A stretch of DNA of 64,000 bases from Oscillatoria nigro-viridis PCC 7112 (GTDB lineage Bacteria > Cyanobacteriota > Cyanobacteriia > Cyanobacteriales > Microcoleaceae), in contig NC_019729.1 in assembly GCF_000317475.1 (NCBI RefSeq), positions 5,594,501 through 5,658,500 on the forward strand, in the 5' to 3' direction. A model generated the notes under the pieces. That model worked only from the letters and a program-made list of their open reading frames with translations, was not told the origin of the DNA and did no database searches. The position numbers and the translations under genes are program-made. Positions within the stretch are counted from its first letter, which is position 1. The number at the start of each line of letters is the position of its first letter. Positions 9,265 to 18,900 of this stretch are shown here, one piece after another.

Positions 9265-9741
9265 ATGACAGATTTAATTAATGCCGTCAAAACGGGTGAT
9301 GTTGCTGCTGTAGAAAGTGCGATCGAACAGCGTGCAGATATCAATGCCAAAGATGAGCAAGGTGAGACGGCTTTGACGACGGCGGCTGAGGCTGGCAATT
9401 CGGCGATCGTCAAAAAATTGCTGGCGGCAGGTGCGGATGTCAACAGTCACGACAATGACGGGTGGACGGCGTTAATGAGTGCCGCTGCTGCCGGACATAC
9501 CGAGATTGTACAGCTTTTGCTGGAGGCGGGGGCGGATGTGAATGCTAAAACTAATTTTGGTTTGACGGCTTTGATGAGTGCTGCAGGTAGCGGGCGCACT
9601 CAAGTTGTGGAATTTTTAATCGATAAAGGAGCTGATATCAAAGCTAAGGATAATAATACTTGGACGGCGTTAATTTGGGCGTCTTCGGAAGGTCACAAAG
9701 ATGCGGTTGAGGTTTTGAAGCTAGCGCGCGATCGGGCTTAA
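9265..9741 (+). CDS. Ankyrin-repeat protein
   Basis: A 158-residue protein composed almost entirely of four to five 33-residue ankyrin repeats (units such as DINAKDEQGETALTTAAEAG and DVNSHDNDGWTALMSAAAAG). There is no signal peptide, membrane segment or enzymatic domain, so it is probably a cytosolic protein-binding scaffold with an unknown partner. ATG 9265 is chosen because GGGAGA lies seven bases upstream; an in-frame TTG at 9241 has no such site. It is divergent from the LpxB-like gene. The TAA at 9739-9741 is followed by palindromic repeats. Confidence 0.9.
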   Translation: MTDLINAVKTGDVAAVESAIEQRADINAKDEQGETALTTAAEAGNSAIVKKLLAAGADVNSHDNDGWTALMSAAAAGHTEIVQLLLEAGADVNAKTNFGLTALMSAAGSGRTQVVEFLIDKGADIKAKDNNTWTALIWASSEGHKDAVEVLKLARDRA

Positions 9742-9771
9742 TTATTCGCAGGAATTACGCATTAAGGCCAG

Positions 9772-9837
9772 AGAAACCGGGTTTTTCATCTAATCTGTGG
9801 ACTCTAACGAAGATTTTCGTAAAAAAACCCGGTTTCT
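9772..9837. repeat. 66-nt palindrome-ended element (family 2), copy 1
   Basis: The termini are AGAAACCGGGTTTTT and AAAAAACCCGGTTTCT as an inverted repeat. The interior includes AATCTGTGGACTCTAACGAAG. A copy of identical length lies in reverse orientation at 58930-58995. Further partial termini (GAAACCGGGTTT, AAACCCGGTTT) follow at about 9867-9920 and 9953-9966, the last abutting the stop codon of the next gene. Confidence 0.8.
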
Positions 9838-9963
9838 GACTACCCCATGCCTCCAGAACTACATTCAGAAACTGGGTTGATTCAAGAAACCGGGTTTATA
9901 ATTAAACCCGGTTTACGATAGTCTGTGCGTAAGTCCTGTTAAAAAAATCAATCAACCCGGTTT

Positions 9964-11550
9964 CTAGCCAACCAAGAAAGGAAAATCATAAATGTCAGCA
10001 AGTTGAGGAAAAGTCTGTTGTTTCAAATTTAATCCAGCACCTCCCTCAAGAATTGCAATTCTATCTCCTCCTCTTGATATGACTAAATCTCCACCCACTG
10101 GAGATATTTGATAGTTACTGAATTTGCCTGATAGCTGGAGTGCATCTCCCTGACTGGGATTGAAGCCGCGAATCCGAGCCTCACCCGGGCCTAAGTACAA
10201 TTCTTGAGTGCTAGGTTGACCGCCCGGTGGTGGCGAAGTATTGTCATAAGCCAAAATAAAAGTATCAGCACCTTCGCTACCAATCAAGGTATCAAATTCG
10301 TTGCTGCCGTCACTGAAATAACTGCCATCAAAATCAACTCCAATAATTGTCGTTTTTCCCTTACCAAAACCAGTCACAATATCATTCCCAGAAGTCCCGA
10401 CAAAAGTTGCAGATCGATTGGTTTCAAATTGACCAACTTTTGTATACTGATCGAGACCTGAAGCAAAACTTCCTGCTTTAACCGCCGTAGCAACATCGGG
10501 ATTGTTTGCTAAATATCCAGCTTCCCAAAAGTTATCCAATACAGAAACTTTATCAAAAATTAAGAGATCGCGCCCCCGATTTACGAAAAACGGCATATTC
10601 AGACCGCCCTCGACTATACCTACCGGTGCGAGAGCCCTAATCGGCCCGACACTAATCCTAAAATCTCCATTAGGAGTATTGTTCAACATATAGTTGCCTC
10701 GCGTTCCCGCTAGGCGGATCTTATCGGCTTGCGGGTCAAAGTTTTTAACCGTAGCGTAGTTGCTGTTGCTAACCCCCCCGTAGAATTGACCCCCATTCAC
10801 ATCGGAAAAATCCCCAACACCGAGCACGAAAGTATCAGTACCGTTACCGCCAATTAGGGTGTCGTTTACGGGTGAGGGAAAATCGGAAGGTTTTTCATAA
10901 ACTCGATCGCCCGCTGCATTTAAAGATACTTGAATCCCAATGATTTCAACATTTCCCACACCAAATCCCGTTACAATGTCAGTGCCTTTAGTACCGACAA
11001 ATGTAGCAGATCGCGCTGGCTCAAATTGTCCAAATTTTCGGTAGTGTTCCCCACCTGTTTTGAAAACTCCAGCCTTGACTGCTGCTGCTACATCGGGGTT
11101 TTTCAGCAAGTATTCGGGTTCAAAAAAGGTGTTCGCATAAAGACCTTCTTTGGCTCCGAATTTGATAAAGTGTTCCAAACCGGATTTAAAAGTTCCGTTT
11201 TGTACAAACGGCACAAGTACCGGGTATCGTTTTAAATAAAATGCTTCGTCGTAGTCAGGCGATACTTGGGTGCGGCCTTCTTCGTAGCCAAACTGGATAA
11301 AGTGGTCTAAACCAGAGGCAAAAGGCGCGTTGGGATTGTTGGCGCTACGAACCAGGGGAGCAATATCTGGATTTTGAGATAGATAGGTTTCTTCATCAAA
11401 ATACCGCGATACTTGGGTGAGACCGGCGGCTTGACCAAAATTTTCAAAGTGTTCTCTCCCAGATTTTATAATTCCTGCATCAATAGCCGGTTGCAGCCAA
11501 GGATATTGAGCAAGGTAGTATTTTTCGTCAAAAATTGCGTAACTAGCCAT
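9964..11550 (-). CDS. RTX-like repeat protein, paralogue 1 of 4
   Basis: A 528-residue protein and the largest of four tandem paralogues. Residues 1-190 hold four ~40-residue units of the pattern FDE.YYL..P...PAI.AG, .SG..HF..FG...G (for example FKSGLEHFIKFGAKEGL). Then come RTX/hemolysin-like modules: GTKGTDIVTGFGVGN and DTLIGGNGTDTFVLG. Uniquely, a fifth repeat unit and a second RTX-like module follow (GTSGNDIVTGFGKG, DTLIGSEGADTFIL). There is no N-terminal signal peptide. The C-terminus (FLVG) is short and hydrophobic, as in type I secreted proteins, so export by a type I system is plausible but unproven. The start is ATG 11550 with AGGAAAAC before it. It probably binds calcium at the surface; true function unknown. 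Confidence 0.8.
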   Translation of the reverse strand: MASYAIFDEKYYLAQYPWLQPAIDAGIIKSGREHFENFGQAAGLTQVSRYFDEETYLSQNPDIAPLVRSANNPNAPFASGLDHFIQFGYEEGRTQVSPDYDEAFYLKRYPVLVPFVQNGTFKSGLEHFIKFGAKEGLYANTFFEPEYLLKNPDVAAAVKAGVFKTGGEHYRKFGQFEPARSATFVGTKGTDIVTGFGVGNVEIIGIQVSLNAAGDRVYEKPSDFPSPVNDTLIGGNGTDTFVLGVGDFSDVNGGQFYGGVSNSNYATVKNFDPQADKIRLAGTRGNYMLNNTPNGDFRISVGPIRALAPVGIVEGGLNMPFFVNRGRDLLIFDKVSVLDNFWEAGYLANNPDVATAVKAGSFASGLDQYTKVGQFETNRSATFVGTSGNDIVTGFGKGKTTIIGVDFDGSYFSDGSNEFDTLIGSEGADTFILAYDNTSPPPGGQPSTQELYLGPGEARIRGFNPSQGDALQLSGKFSNYQISPVGGDLVISRGGDRIAILEGGAGLNLKQQTFPQLADIYDFPFLVG

Positions 11551-11567
11551 GTTTTCCTACAGGGGCA

Positions 11568-11719
11568 TTAATGAGCTGTTTATGCAAGTTATCACTCATC
11601 AGGAACTGACACAATACCCGATCGGGTGATTGTTTCCAAGTGTCAGTCAAATCTCACTTAAACTCTATAAAGATGTCGTAATTCATCGTTGTTTATTTGA
11701 GAACGTAAAGTGCGATCGC
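11568..11719. promoter_or_regulatory. Duplicated 152-nt leader of RTX-like gene 1
   Basis: This minus-strand leader of the gene at 9964-11550 is nearly identical to 12854-13005, with four differences by eye over 152 positions. It contains the perfect palindrome CCCGATCGGG near its middle and ends with HIP1. It is more conserved than some of the neighbouring coding sequence, which suggests a shared promoter or 5'UTR, or a very recent duplication. Confidence 0.6.
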
Positions 11720-11787
11720 ACATTTTTTGAATGTGCGATCGCACTTTCCAGCAGCAATCAGCCAAATCCCCAATAGCTTCGAGATTT

Positions 11788-12837
11788 CTACCCAAGTGCA
11801 AATCTAGTAACTCTAGATTCTGGTAATAAATTCAACTTGAGATTTCCGCCACCTTCAATAACAGCGATCGTGTCAAACGGAGCCGTTCCGGGAACAGCGA
11901 GGAGTGAAGCTTTGTATTGGATAGCTAAATCTCGATTGTTGTTGATGGGCAATATCAAGTATTGATCTGAGAAAGGTAAAAACGCATCTCCTAGCAGGAT
12001 GCTATCCTGACCTTTTGTAAAGTTCCGAATTGTCGCAAAACCCGGCCCAATATAGAATATTTTGGTTCCGGGCGGAGAACTTTTACCGCCTTCTATAAGG
12101 TCACCGAGTACGAATATATCGCGGCCGCTACCGCCAGTGAGAGTATCGAATTCATTGCTACCGTCACCTTCATACACTCGGCCCTCGCCAAAGCCATTAC
12201 CTGTACGTAAACCTACTTCAACTCCAATTAATTCGCTATTCCCCACCCCAGCACCGGTAATGATGTCATTCCCGGAACTTCCGATAAAAGTCGCAGAGCG
12301 GCTTGGATCGTTTTTGCCGAAATTGAAGTAGTGTTCCCGACCTGTTTTCAATGCTCCCGATTCGACAAAAGGCCGAACATCGGGATTTTTTTGTAAGTAT
12401 TCTGTTTCAAAAAATGAAGTCCCAAACTGACCGTCCTTGAGACCGAATTGAATGAAATGCTGGTAGCCGTTTTTAAAAGTTCCATTCTGAATAAACGGCT
12501 GTAACTGTCGGTTATTTGCGAGATAAAATGCTTCGTCATACTCAGGCGATACGCGACTTCGACCTTCTTCGTAACCGTATTGAATAAAGTGATCTAGGCC
12601 CGTCGCAAAAGGTGCATTTGGGTTGTTGGGGGTGCGGACTAAGGCAGCGATGTCTGGGTTGCCAGCGAGGTAAGTAGCTTCGTCAAAATACCGCGATACT
12701 TTGGTTAAGCCGCCTGCTTCACCAAATTTTTGAAAGTGTTCTAGTCCCGATTTGATAACTCCTGCATCAATGGCTGGTTTCACCCAAGGATATTGAGAAA
12801 GGTAGTATTTTTCGTCAAAAATTGCGTAACTAGCCAT
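11788..12837 (-). CDS. RTX-like repeat protein, paralogue 2 of 4
   Basis: A 349-residue protein from ATG 12837 (MASYAIFDEKYYLSQYPW). A longer in-frame start exists upstream, but it would translate the conserved leader, so I reject it. Four ~40-residue repeats occupy the first ~185 residues (SGLEHFQKFGEAGGL, ATGLDHFIQYGYEEGR, KNGYQHFIQFGLKDGQ, KTGREHYFNFGKNDP). One RTX-like module follows (GSSGNDIITGAGVGN, DTLTGGSGRDIFVLG). A C-terminal beta-rich domain (GFATIRNFTKGQDSI, DTIAVIEGGGNL) ends in RFALG. The set is probably a family of secreted calcium-binding proteins (inference). Confidence 0.8.
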   Translation of the reverse strand: MASYAIFDEKYYLSQYPWVKPAIDAGVIKSGLEHFQKFGEAGGLTKVSRYFDEATYLAGNPDIAALVRTPNNPNAPFATGLDHFIQYGYEEGRSRVSPEYDEAFYLANNRQLQPFIQNGTFKNGYQHFIQFGLKDGQFGTSFFETEYLQKNPDVRPFVESGALKTGREHYFNFGKNDPSRSATFIGSSGNDIITGAGVGNSELIGVEVGLRTGNGFGEGRVYEGDGSNEFDTLTGGSGRDIFVLGDLIEGGKSSPPGTKIFYIGPGFATIRNFTKGQDSILLGDAFLPFSDQYLILPINNNRDLAIQYKASLLAVPGTAPFDTIAVIEGGGNLKLNLLPESRVTRFALG

Positions 12838-12853
12838 TTTTTTGCGGCGACCT

Positions 12854-13005
12854 TTAATGAGCTGTTTATGCAATTTATCACTCATCAGGAACTGACACAA
12901 TACCCGATCGGGTGATTTTTTCCAAGTCTCAGTCAAATCTCACTTAAGCTCTATAAAGATGTCGTAATTCATCGTTGTTTATTTGAGAACGTAAAGTGCG
13001 ATCGC
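12854..13005. promoter_or_regulatory. Duplicated 152-nt leader of RTX-like gene 2
   Basis: The counterpart of 11568-11719, with the same length, the same internal CCCGATCGGG palindrome and terminal HIP1. It lies upstream of the gene starting at 12837. The best reading is a duplicated promoter and untranslated leader. Confidence 0.6.
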
Positions 13006-13085
13006 GAAATGCGAGTTGTTGGCAGAGGAAAGTGCGATCGCACTCCCCAGCATCCCAAAGAAAATTCTGAATACCTTCGCGATTT

Positions 13086-14129
13086 CTATCCAAGGGAAGA
13101 AGATGATAAAAAACCATCTTGTGGCAAGATATTCAAACTGAGCTTTCCGCCACCTTCAATAACAGCAATTGTGTCAAAGCGACTGGTTGTGGAAATACCA
13201 TTTGCAAAGATCGGGAAGCCGTTCGTTTGGATAGCTAAATCTTGATTATTGTTGATGGGAAATATCAATAATTGTTCTAAGGAAATCTTTGGAAGCTGGA
13301 TGCTATCCTGACCTTGGGTAAAGTTCCGAATTGTAGCAAAACCCGGCCCGATGTAGAACGGGAACGTTTGAGGCGTCGGTCTACTACCCCCTATACCTCG
13401 AACTGTACCGGCCAACATGAATCTATCGCGACCGCTACCGCCAATCAGAGTATCGAATTCATCGCTGCCACCACCTCCATACGGCCAGGTTATGTTATTG
13501 CTTAAATCTAATTGAACTCCAAATAGCTGAACATTTCCCACTCCGAAACCTGTGACGATATCATTGCCGGAAGTTCCCATAAAAGCTGCTGTGCGATCTG
13601 GTTCAAATTGCCCAAATTCTCGGTAGTGTTCTCCGCCTGTTTTAAAAAATCCCGCCCTGACTGCTGCTGCTACATCACTGTGGCTCCCCAAGTATGTTTG
13701 TTCAGAAAAGGTGTTCGCATAAAGACCTTCTTTGACTCCGAAGTTGACAAAGTGTTGAAACCCTGATTTAAAAGTTCCGTTCTCTACAAACTGAGCCAGT
13801 ATCGGGTATCGTTTTAAATAAAATTCTTCGTCATAGTCAGGCGATACGCGAGTGCGACCCTCTTCGTAACCGTATTGGATAAAGTGATCTAAGCCTGTAG
13901 CAAAAGGCGCGTTTGGGTTGTTGGGGGTGCGGACAAAGGGTTTAAGGTCTGGATTTCCCTCAAGGTAAGTATCTTCGTCAAAATACCGCGATATTTTTGT
14001 GAGGCCGGCGGCTTGACCGAATTTTTCAAAGTGTTCTCTTCCAGATTGGATGATTCCTGCATCAATCGCTGGTTTCAGCCACGGATATTGCGAAAGGTAG
14101 TATTGTTCGTCGAAGATATCGTAATTCAT
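13086..14129 (-). CDS. RTX-like repeat protein, paralogue 3 of 4
   Basis: A 347-residue protein from ATG 14129 (MNYDIFDEQYYLSQYPW). This start aligns with the starts of the other paralogues; an upstream in-frame ATG would run through a 23-bp hairpin. It has four ~40-residue repeats, including FKSGFQHFVNFGVKEGL, then one RTX-like module (GTSGNDIVTGFGVGN, DTLIGGSGRDRFMLA). The shared C-terminal domain (FATIRNFTQGQDSI, DTIAVIEGGGKLSLN) ends in SSSSLG. Its leader differs from those of genes 1 and 2 and carries the long hairpin instead. Neither signal peptide nor enzyme domain is seen. Confidence 0.8.
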   Translation of the reverse strand: MNYDIFDEQYYLSQYPWLKPAIDAGIIQSGREHFEKFGQAAGLTKISRYFDEDTYLEGNPDLKPFVRTPNNPNAPFATGLDHFIQYGYEEGRTRVSPDYDEEFYLKRYPILAQFVENGTFKSGFQHFVNFGVKEGLYANTFSEQTYLGSHSDVAAAVRAGFFKTGGEHYREFGQFEPDRTAAFMGTSGNDIVTGFGVGNVQLFGVQLDLSNNITWPYGGGGSDEFDTLIGGSGRDRFMLAGTVRGIGGSRPTPQTFPFYIGPGFATIRNFTQGQDSIQLPKISLEQLLIFPINNNQDLAIQTNGFPIFANGISTTSRFDTIAVIEGGGKLSLNILPQDGFLSSSSLG

Positions 14130-14211
14130 AGTTTGCTGTTTAAAGAATGTAAAGTGCGATCGTACTTTTTTAGGAATGAGAATTAAATAAAATCCACTTT
14201 TCCTGTTTGCT

Positions 14212-14268
14212 GTGGGATGGGCCGATTCCGCCCGCCCAGAAAGGACGGGCGGAATCGGCCCATCCCAC
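14212..14268. repeat. Perfect 23-bp inverted repeat (hairpin) upstream of RTX-like gene 3
   Basis: Arms 14212-14234 and 14246-14268 are perfectly complementary (start GTGGGATGGGCCGATTCCG) with an 11-nt loop. It lies 83 bases upstream of the start at 14129. It could be a mobile miniature repeat or a structured leader. Confidence 0.85.
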
Positions 14269-14353
14269 AAGAAGAAAGGGAAATTATTTAATTGACGATC
14301 CTTATAGAACCATCGCCCACCACCAATAAAAAATCATTAATCATCAGCATTAG

Positions 14354-14433
14354 CTAATGACTAATGACTGATGACTAATGACCAATGACTAATGACCAAT
14401 GACCAATGACTAATGACCAATGACCAATGACTA
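14354..14433. repeat. Short tandem repeat (CTAATGAC/CAATGAC)
   Basis: About eleven units of seven to eight bases alternate TAATGAC and CAATGAC with little divergence. The array runs into the stop codon of RTX-like gene 4 (14431-14433). Seven-base periodicity with pure units suggests slippage. Confidence 0.9.
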
Positions 14434-15420
14434 ACCAATCAAGAAAGTACCGTTACCGTTAGATTCTTGGAAAGTCAAACCCAAGCTTGCTCCTCCTTCA
14501 ATCACGCCGAGCACGTCTCCAAAACGCTGGATTGACAAATTGTTGCCAACCGGAGTCAGGCTGTAGCCGTCGCTTAAAGAATTTCCTTGCAGTTGGATAA
14601 AATCTCTTTCTATGTCGAAGTTGCGAATGGTAGCTTGACCGTTACCCAAATACAGCGGTGTCGGGATGACATTCCCCGCTGTAGCAGGAACTCCGAGTAC
14701 GAATGTATCAGCTCCCGGACTGCCAATCAGGACATCGAACTCATTGGTGCCAAAGCTTTCATACTGTCGGTTGCCGTTGCGATCGATACCTACTTCCACT
14801 CCAATCAGTTCGGTATTCCCCACACCAACACCAGTGAGAATATCGTTGCTTCGGCTACCAACAAAAGTTGCGTCGCGGCTTGGCTCGTTTTTGCCGAAAT
14901 TGAAGTAGTGTTCCCGGCCGGTTCTCAAGGCTCCCGAGTTGACAAACGGCACGATGTCGGGGTTTTTCTTTAAGTATTCCGGTTCAAAAAATGAAGTCCC
15001 AAACCGACCTTCTTTGGCCCCGAATTGAATGAAATGCTGGTATCCTGATTTGAAAGGTGCATTGGGGCCTACAAACGGTACCAGATCTGAGTTATTTTTT
15101 AAATAAAAATCTTCGCTGTACTCAGGGGATACTTGAGCGCGGCGCTGTCCTTCATCGTAACCGAACTGGATAAAGTGATCGAGACCGGTCGCAAAAGGTG
15201 CGTTTGGGTTGACTGTGCGGACGAAGGGTGCGAGATCTGGGTTGGCCGCAAGGTAAGTATTTTCGTCAAAATACCGCGATACTTTGGTTAGACCGGCAGC
15301 TTGACCGTATTTTTCAAAGTGTTCTCTCCCGGATTTGATGACTCCGGCATCAATGGCTGGTTTGATCCAAGGATATGAGGCGAGGTAGTATTGTTCGTCA
15401 AAAATTGCGTAGTTAGCCAT
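14431..15420 (-). CDS. RTX-like repeat protein, paralogue 4 of 4
   Basis: A 329-residue protein from ATG 15420 (MANYAIFDEQYYLASYPW), with AGGGGA at good spacing. The first ~190 residues are four ~40-residue repeats (ATGLDHFIQFGYDEG, KSGYQHFIQFGAKEGR, RTGREHYFNFGKNEP). One RTX-like module follows (GSRSNDILTGVGVGN, DVLIGSPGADTFVLG). The C-terminal domain (GQATIRNFDIERDFI, LGVIEGGASLGL) ends in FLIG. It is probably the first gene of the tandem array in the direction of transcription. Each gene has its own leader, so they need not form one operon. Confidence 0.8.
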   Translation of the reverse strand: MANYAIFDEQYYLASYPWIKPAIDAGVIKSGREHFEKYGQAAGLTKVSRYFDENTYLAANPDLAPFVRTVNPNAPFATGLDHFIQFGYDEGQRRAQVSPEYSEDFYLKNNSDLVPFVGPNAPFKSGYQHFIQFGAKEGRFGTSFFEPEYLKKNPDIVPFVNSGALRTGREHYFNFGKNEPSRDATFVGSRSNDILTGVGVGNTELIGVEVGIDRNGNRQYESFGTNEFDVLIGSPGADTFVLGVPATAGNVIPTPLYLGNGQATIRNFDIERDFIQLQGNSLSDGYSLTPVGNNLSIQRFGDVLGVIEGGASLGLTFQESNGNGTFLIG

Positions 15421-15954
15421 GTTTTCCCCTAATGTTTTGATGAGCTTGATAGTCCATAGCAATTAGCTTTCCCTGAACTAGAGCGCCAATCAGGAACTTA
15501 GACACAACAGACTTTATAAAATCGTTTTAAGTTCCTGGGAACCGATCGATTTTGGTGAGTCAGGAACGATCCGAAGGCTACATTCTGCCTTCACAAATTA
15601 CGCCTTTTTTCCATCACTTAATTGCTCGATCGCAAGCTTGATCGATTATACAAAACTTGGCACTTTTTTCAGGATTTCTTTGCCAATGGTTGGTTAATTT
15701 TTAATTATTTTTATTCAATCACGTGATTATATATACATAAAGTAATTTTTGTCAAGTAAAAATTTGTAAATAAAATATGGAGTATTTGCTCAAGGAATTT
15801 ATAAAAAAATGTAACGAAAAATTGCCATAAATTTGTCGAATTGTGTCATATGCAGGCTCAAATCGCCTAATGGCAAGCGTTTTCTGGTAAAAATGCTTAT
15901 GGGATAAAAAAATTCCCGATTCCCGAAAACAGCATCTTAAAGGAGCCTAACCGG
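15421..15954. other. AT-rich intergenic region between RTX-like genes and chlH
   Basis: About 530 bases separate divergent genes. The half next to the RTX-like gene 4 repeats short words of the other leaders (AATCAGGAACTTAGACACAAC). The middle (about 15690-15850) is strongly AT-rich and lacks a plausible gene. The end carries AAAGGAG at 15940-15946, the ribosome-binding site of chlH. No RNA gene was recognised. Confidence 0.6.
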
Positions 15955-18900
15955 ATGTTCACTCACGTCAAGCCCACCATTCGCCACGTTGTGCCGGAAA
16001 ACTTGCAGGGGCGATCGCTCATGAAGGTGGTCTATGTCGTACTGGAACCGCAGTATCAAAGCGCCCTGTCGGCAGCGGTTCGATCGATAAACCAGAAAAA
16101 TCCGAATTTGGCAATAGAAATCAGCGGCTACCTGATCGAGGAACTCCGCAGCCCGGAAAATTACGAGGCCTTCAAGCGGGATGTGGCGGATGCCAATGTA
16201 TTTATTGCTTCTCTAATTTTCATCGAAGATTTAGCCGAAAAAGTGGTAGCGGCAGTTGAACCGCTGCGCGACAGCTTGGATGTCGCCGTCGTCTTCCCGT
16301 CGATGCCAGGGGTGATGCGGCTCAATAAAATGGGCAGTTTCTCGATGGCACAGTTGGGACAAAGCAAAAGTGCGATCGGCGAATTCATGAAAAAACGGAA
16401 GGAAAAATCCGGGAGTTCCTTCCAAGACGGAATGCTGAAACTGCTGCAAACTTTGCCGAAAGTGCTGAAATATTTGCCGATCGACAAAGCCCAAGATGCG
16501 CGAAACTTCATGCTGAGTTTCCAGTATTGGCTGGGCGGTTCCCAAGAAAACTTGGAAAACTTCTTGCTGATGCTGTCACATAAATATGTTTTCAAAGGAC
16601 AGGAACAGTTAACTTTTGAAGAGCCCGTTGTCTACCCGGACATGGGAATTTGGCATCCTTTGGCACCGTCAATGTTTGAGGATGTCAAAGGATACCTCAC
16701 CTGGTACAACGCCCGCAAAGATATTTCGGCAGACCTCAAAGACCCCCTCGCACCTTGCATTGGCTTGGTGTTGCAGCGGACTCACTTAGTCACGGGAGAT
16801 GACGCGCACTATGTAGCAATGGTGCAGGAATTGGAGGCAATGGGGGCGCGGGTGGTGCCGATTTTTGCCGGCGGTTTGGACTTCTCGAAACCCGTCGAAA
16901 CTTTTTTCTTGGAAGTTGGGACCAAAGGTGTTGCACCGCTGCCTATCGTTGATGCGGTCGTTTCTCTGACTGGTTTTGCGCTGGTGGGCGGCCCGGCGAA
17001 ACAAGATCACCCGAAGGCGATCGAATCTTTGAAAAAATTAAATTGCCCTTACATGGTGGCTTTGCCGCTGGTTTTCCAAACGACGGAAGAGTGGGAAAAT
17101 AGCGATTTAGGCTTGCACCCGATTCAAGTTGCTTTGCAAATTGCCATTCCCGAGTTGGATGGCGCGATCGAACCGATTATTTTGTCGGGACGTGATGGCG
17201 CAACTGGCAAGGCGATCGCCCTACAAGACCGGATCGAAGCAATTTCCCAGCGCGCCATGAAATGGGCAATGCTGCGCCGCAAACCAAAATTAGATAAAAA
17301 AGTTGCGATCACAGTTTTCAGTTTCCCGCCGGACAAAGGCAACGTCGGAACTGCCGCTTATTTGGACGTTTTCGGCTCGATTTACCAAGTATTGAAAGCC
17401 TTAAAAGGCAACGGTTACGACTTGCCAGAATTGCCGGATTCCGCCGAAAAACTGATGCAAGAAGTCATCCACGACGCAACAGCCCAATACCAAACTCCGG
17501 AATTAAATGTTGCTTACCGGATGTCGGTAGCTGAATACGAAGAATTCACTCCTTACTCGGAACGCTTGCAAGAAAATTGGGGCCCGCCTCCGGGACATTT
17601 GAACAGCGACGGACAAAATTTGCTGATTTTCGGCAAACATTTTGGCAATGTGTTTATCGGAGTGCAACCTACTTTTGGATACGAAGGCGATCCGATGCGG
17701 TTGTTATTCTCTCGTTCCGCCAGCCCGCACCACGGTTTTGCTGCTTACTATACATATTTGGAGCGCATTTGGGGTGCGGATGCGGTGCTGCACTTTGGCA
17801 CTCACGGTTCGCTAGAATTCATGCCTGGTAAGCAGATGGGAATGTCTGGGGAATGTTATCCCGACAGTTTGATCGGCAAAATTCCCAATATCTATTATTA
17901 CGCCGCCAACAATCCCAGCGAGGCAACAATTGCTAAGCGCCGCAGTTATGCTGAAACAATCAGCTATCTGACTCCTCCGGCTGAAAATGCTGGTTTGTAC
18001 AAAGGTTTGCAGGAACTCAGCGAGTTAATTGCTTCTTATCAAACTTTGAAAGAGACTGGGCGGGGTGTGCCGATTGTTGATGCGATCGTCGAAAAATGCC
18101 GTTTGGTGAATTTGGATAAAGATATCGCCCTACCTCCCGAACAAGAAAGAGGGGTTGCTGCGGGAATGACTGCGGAGGAACGGGACAATTTAGTTGGCTT
18201 GGTTTACCGCAAGTTGATGGAAATTGAGTCGCGGTTGTTACCTTGCGGTTTGCACGTTATCGGTAAGCCGCCGACTGCGGAAGAGGCGATCGCAACTTTG
18301 GTGAATATCGCCAATTTAGACCGCGAAGAAGACGGGCTGATCGGCTTGCCGCGGATTATCGCTAACAGTCTCGGACGCGATATCGGCGAAATTTATACCA
18401 ATAGCGACAAAGGCATTTTAAGTGATGTCGAATTGCTGCAAAACATCACCTTGGCCTGTCGGGATGCCGTTGGCGCTTTGGTGAAGGAACAAACCGATGC
18501 TGAGGGCAGAGTTTCCCTTGTTTCTAAGTTGAATTTCTTCAACATGGGCAAGAAAACACCTTGGATTGAAGCTTTGCACGCCGCCGGTTACAAAAAAATC
18601 GATCCAGAACCGATTAAACCGCTGTTTGAGTATCTGGAATTCTGCTTGCAGCAAGTTTGTGCCGACAACGAATTAGGCGCACTGTTGCGGGCGTTAGAAG
18701 GCGAGTATGTTCTGCCCGGCCCCGGTGGCGATCCGATTCGCAACCCGGATGTTTTGCCGACTGGCAAGAATATGCACGCTTTAGACCCGCAGTCAATCCC
18801 TACAACGGGGGCGGTTAAGTCTGCTAAGGTTGTAGTCGATCGGCTGTTAGAAAGACAGCGCGTTGATAACGGCGGAAATTACCCAGAAACGATCGCCGTT

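Noticed and set aside
12838-12936. N-terminal extension of RTX-like gene 2
   Set aside because: It would translate the 152-nt leader conserved with gene 1, where the reading frame is not kept; the paralogue starts align at 12837.
14130-14270. N-terminal extension of RTX-like gene 3
   Set aside because: It would translate the 23-bp hairpin; the conserved start is at 14129.
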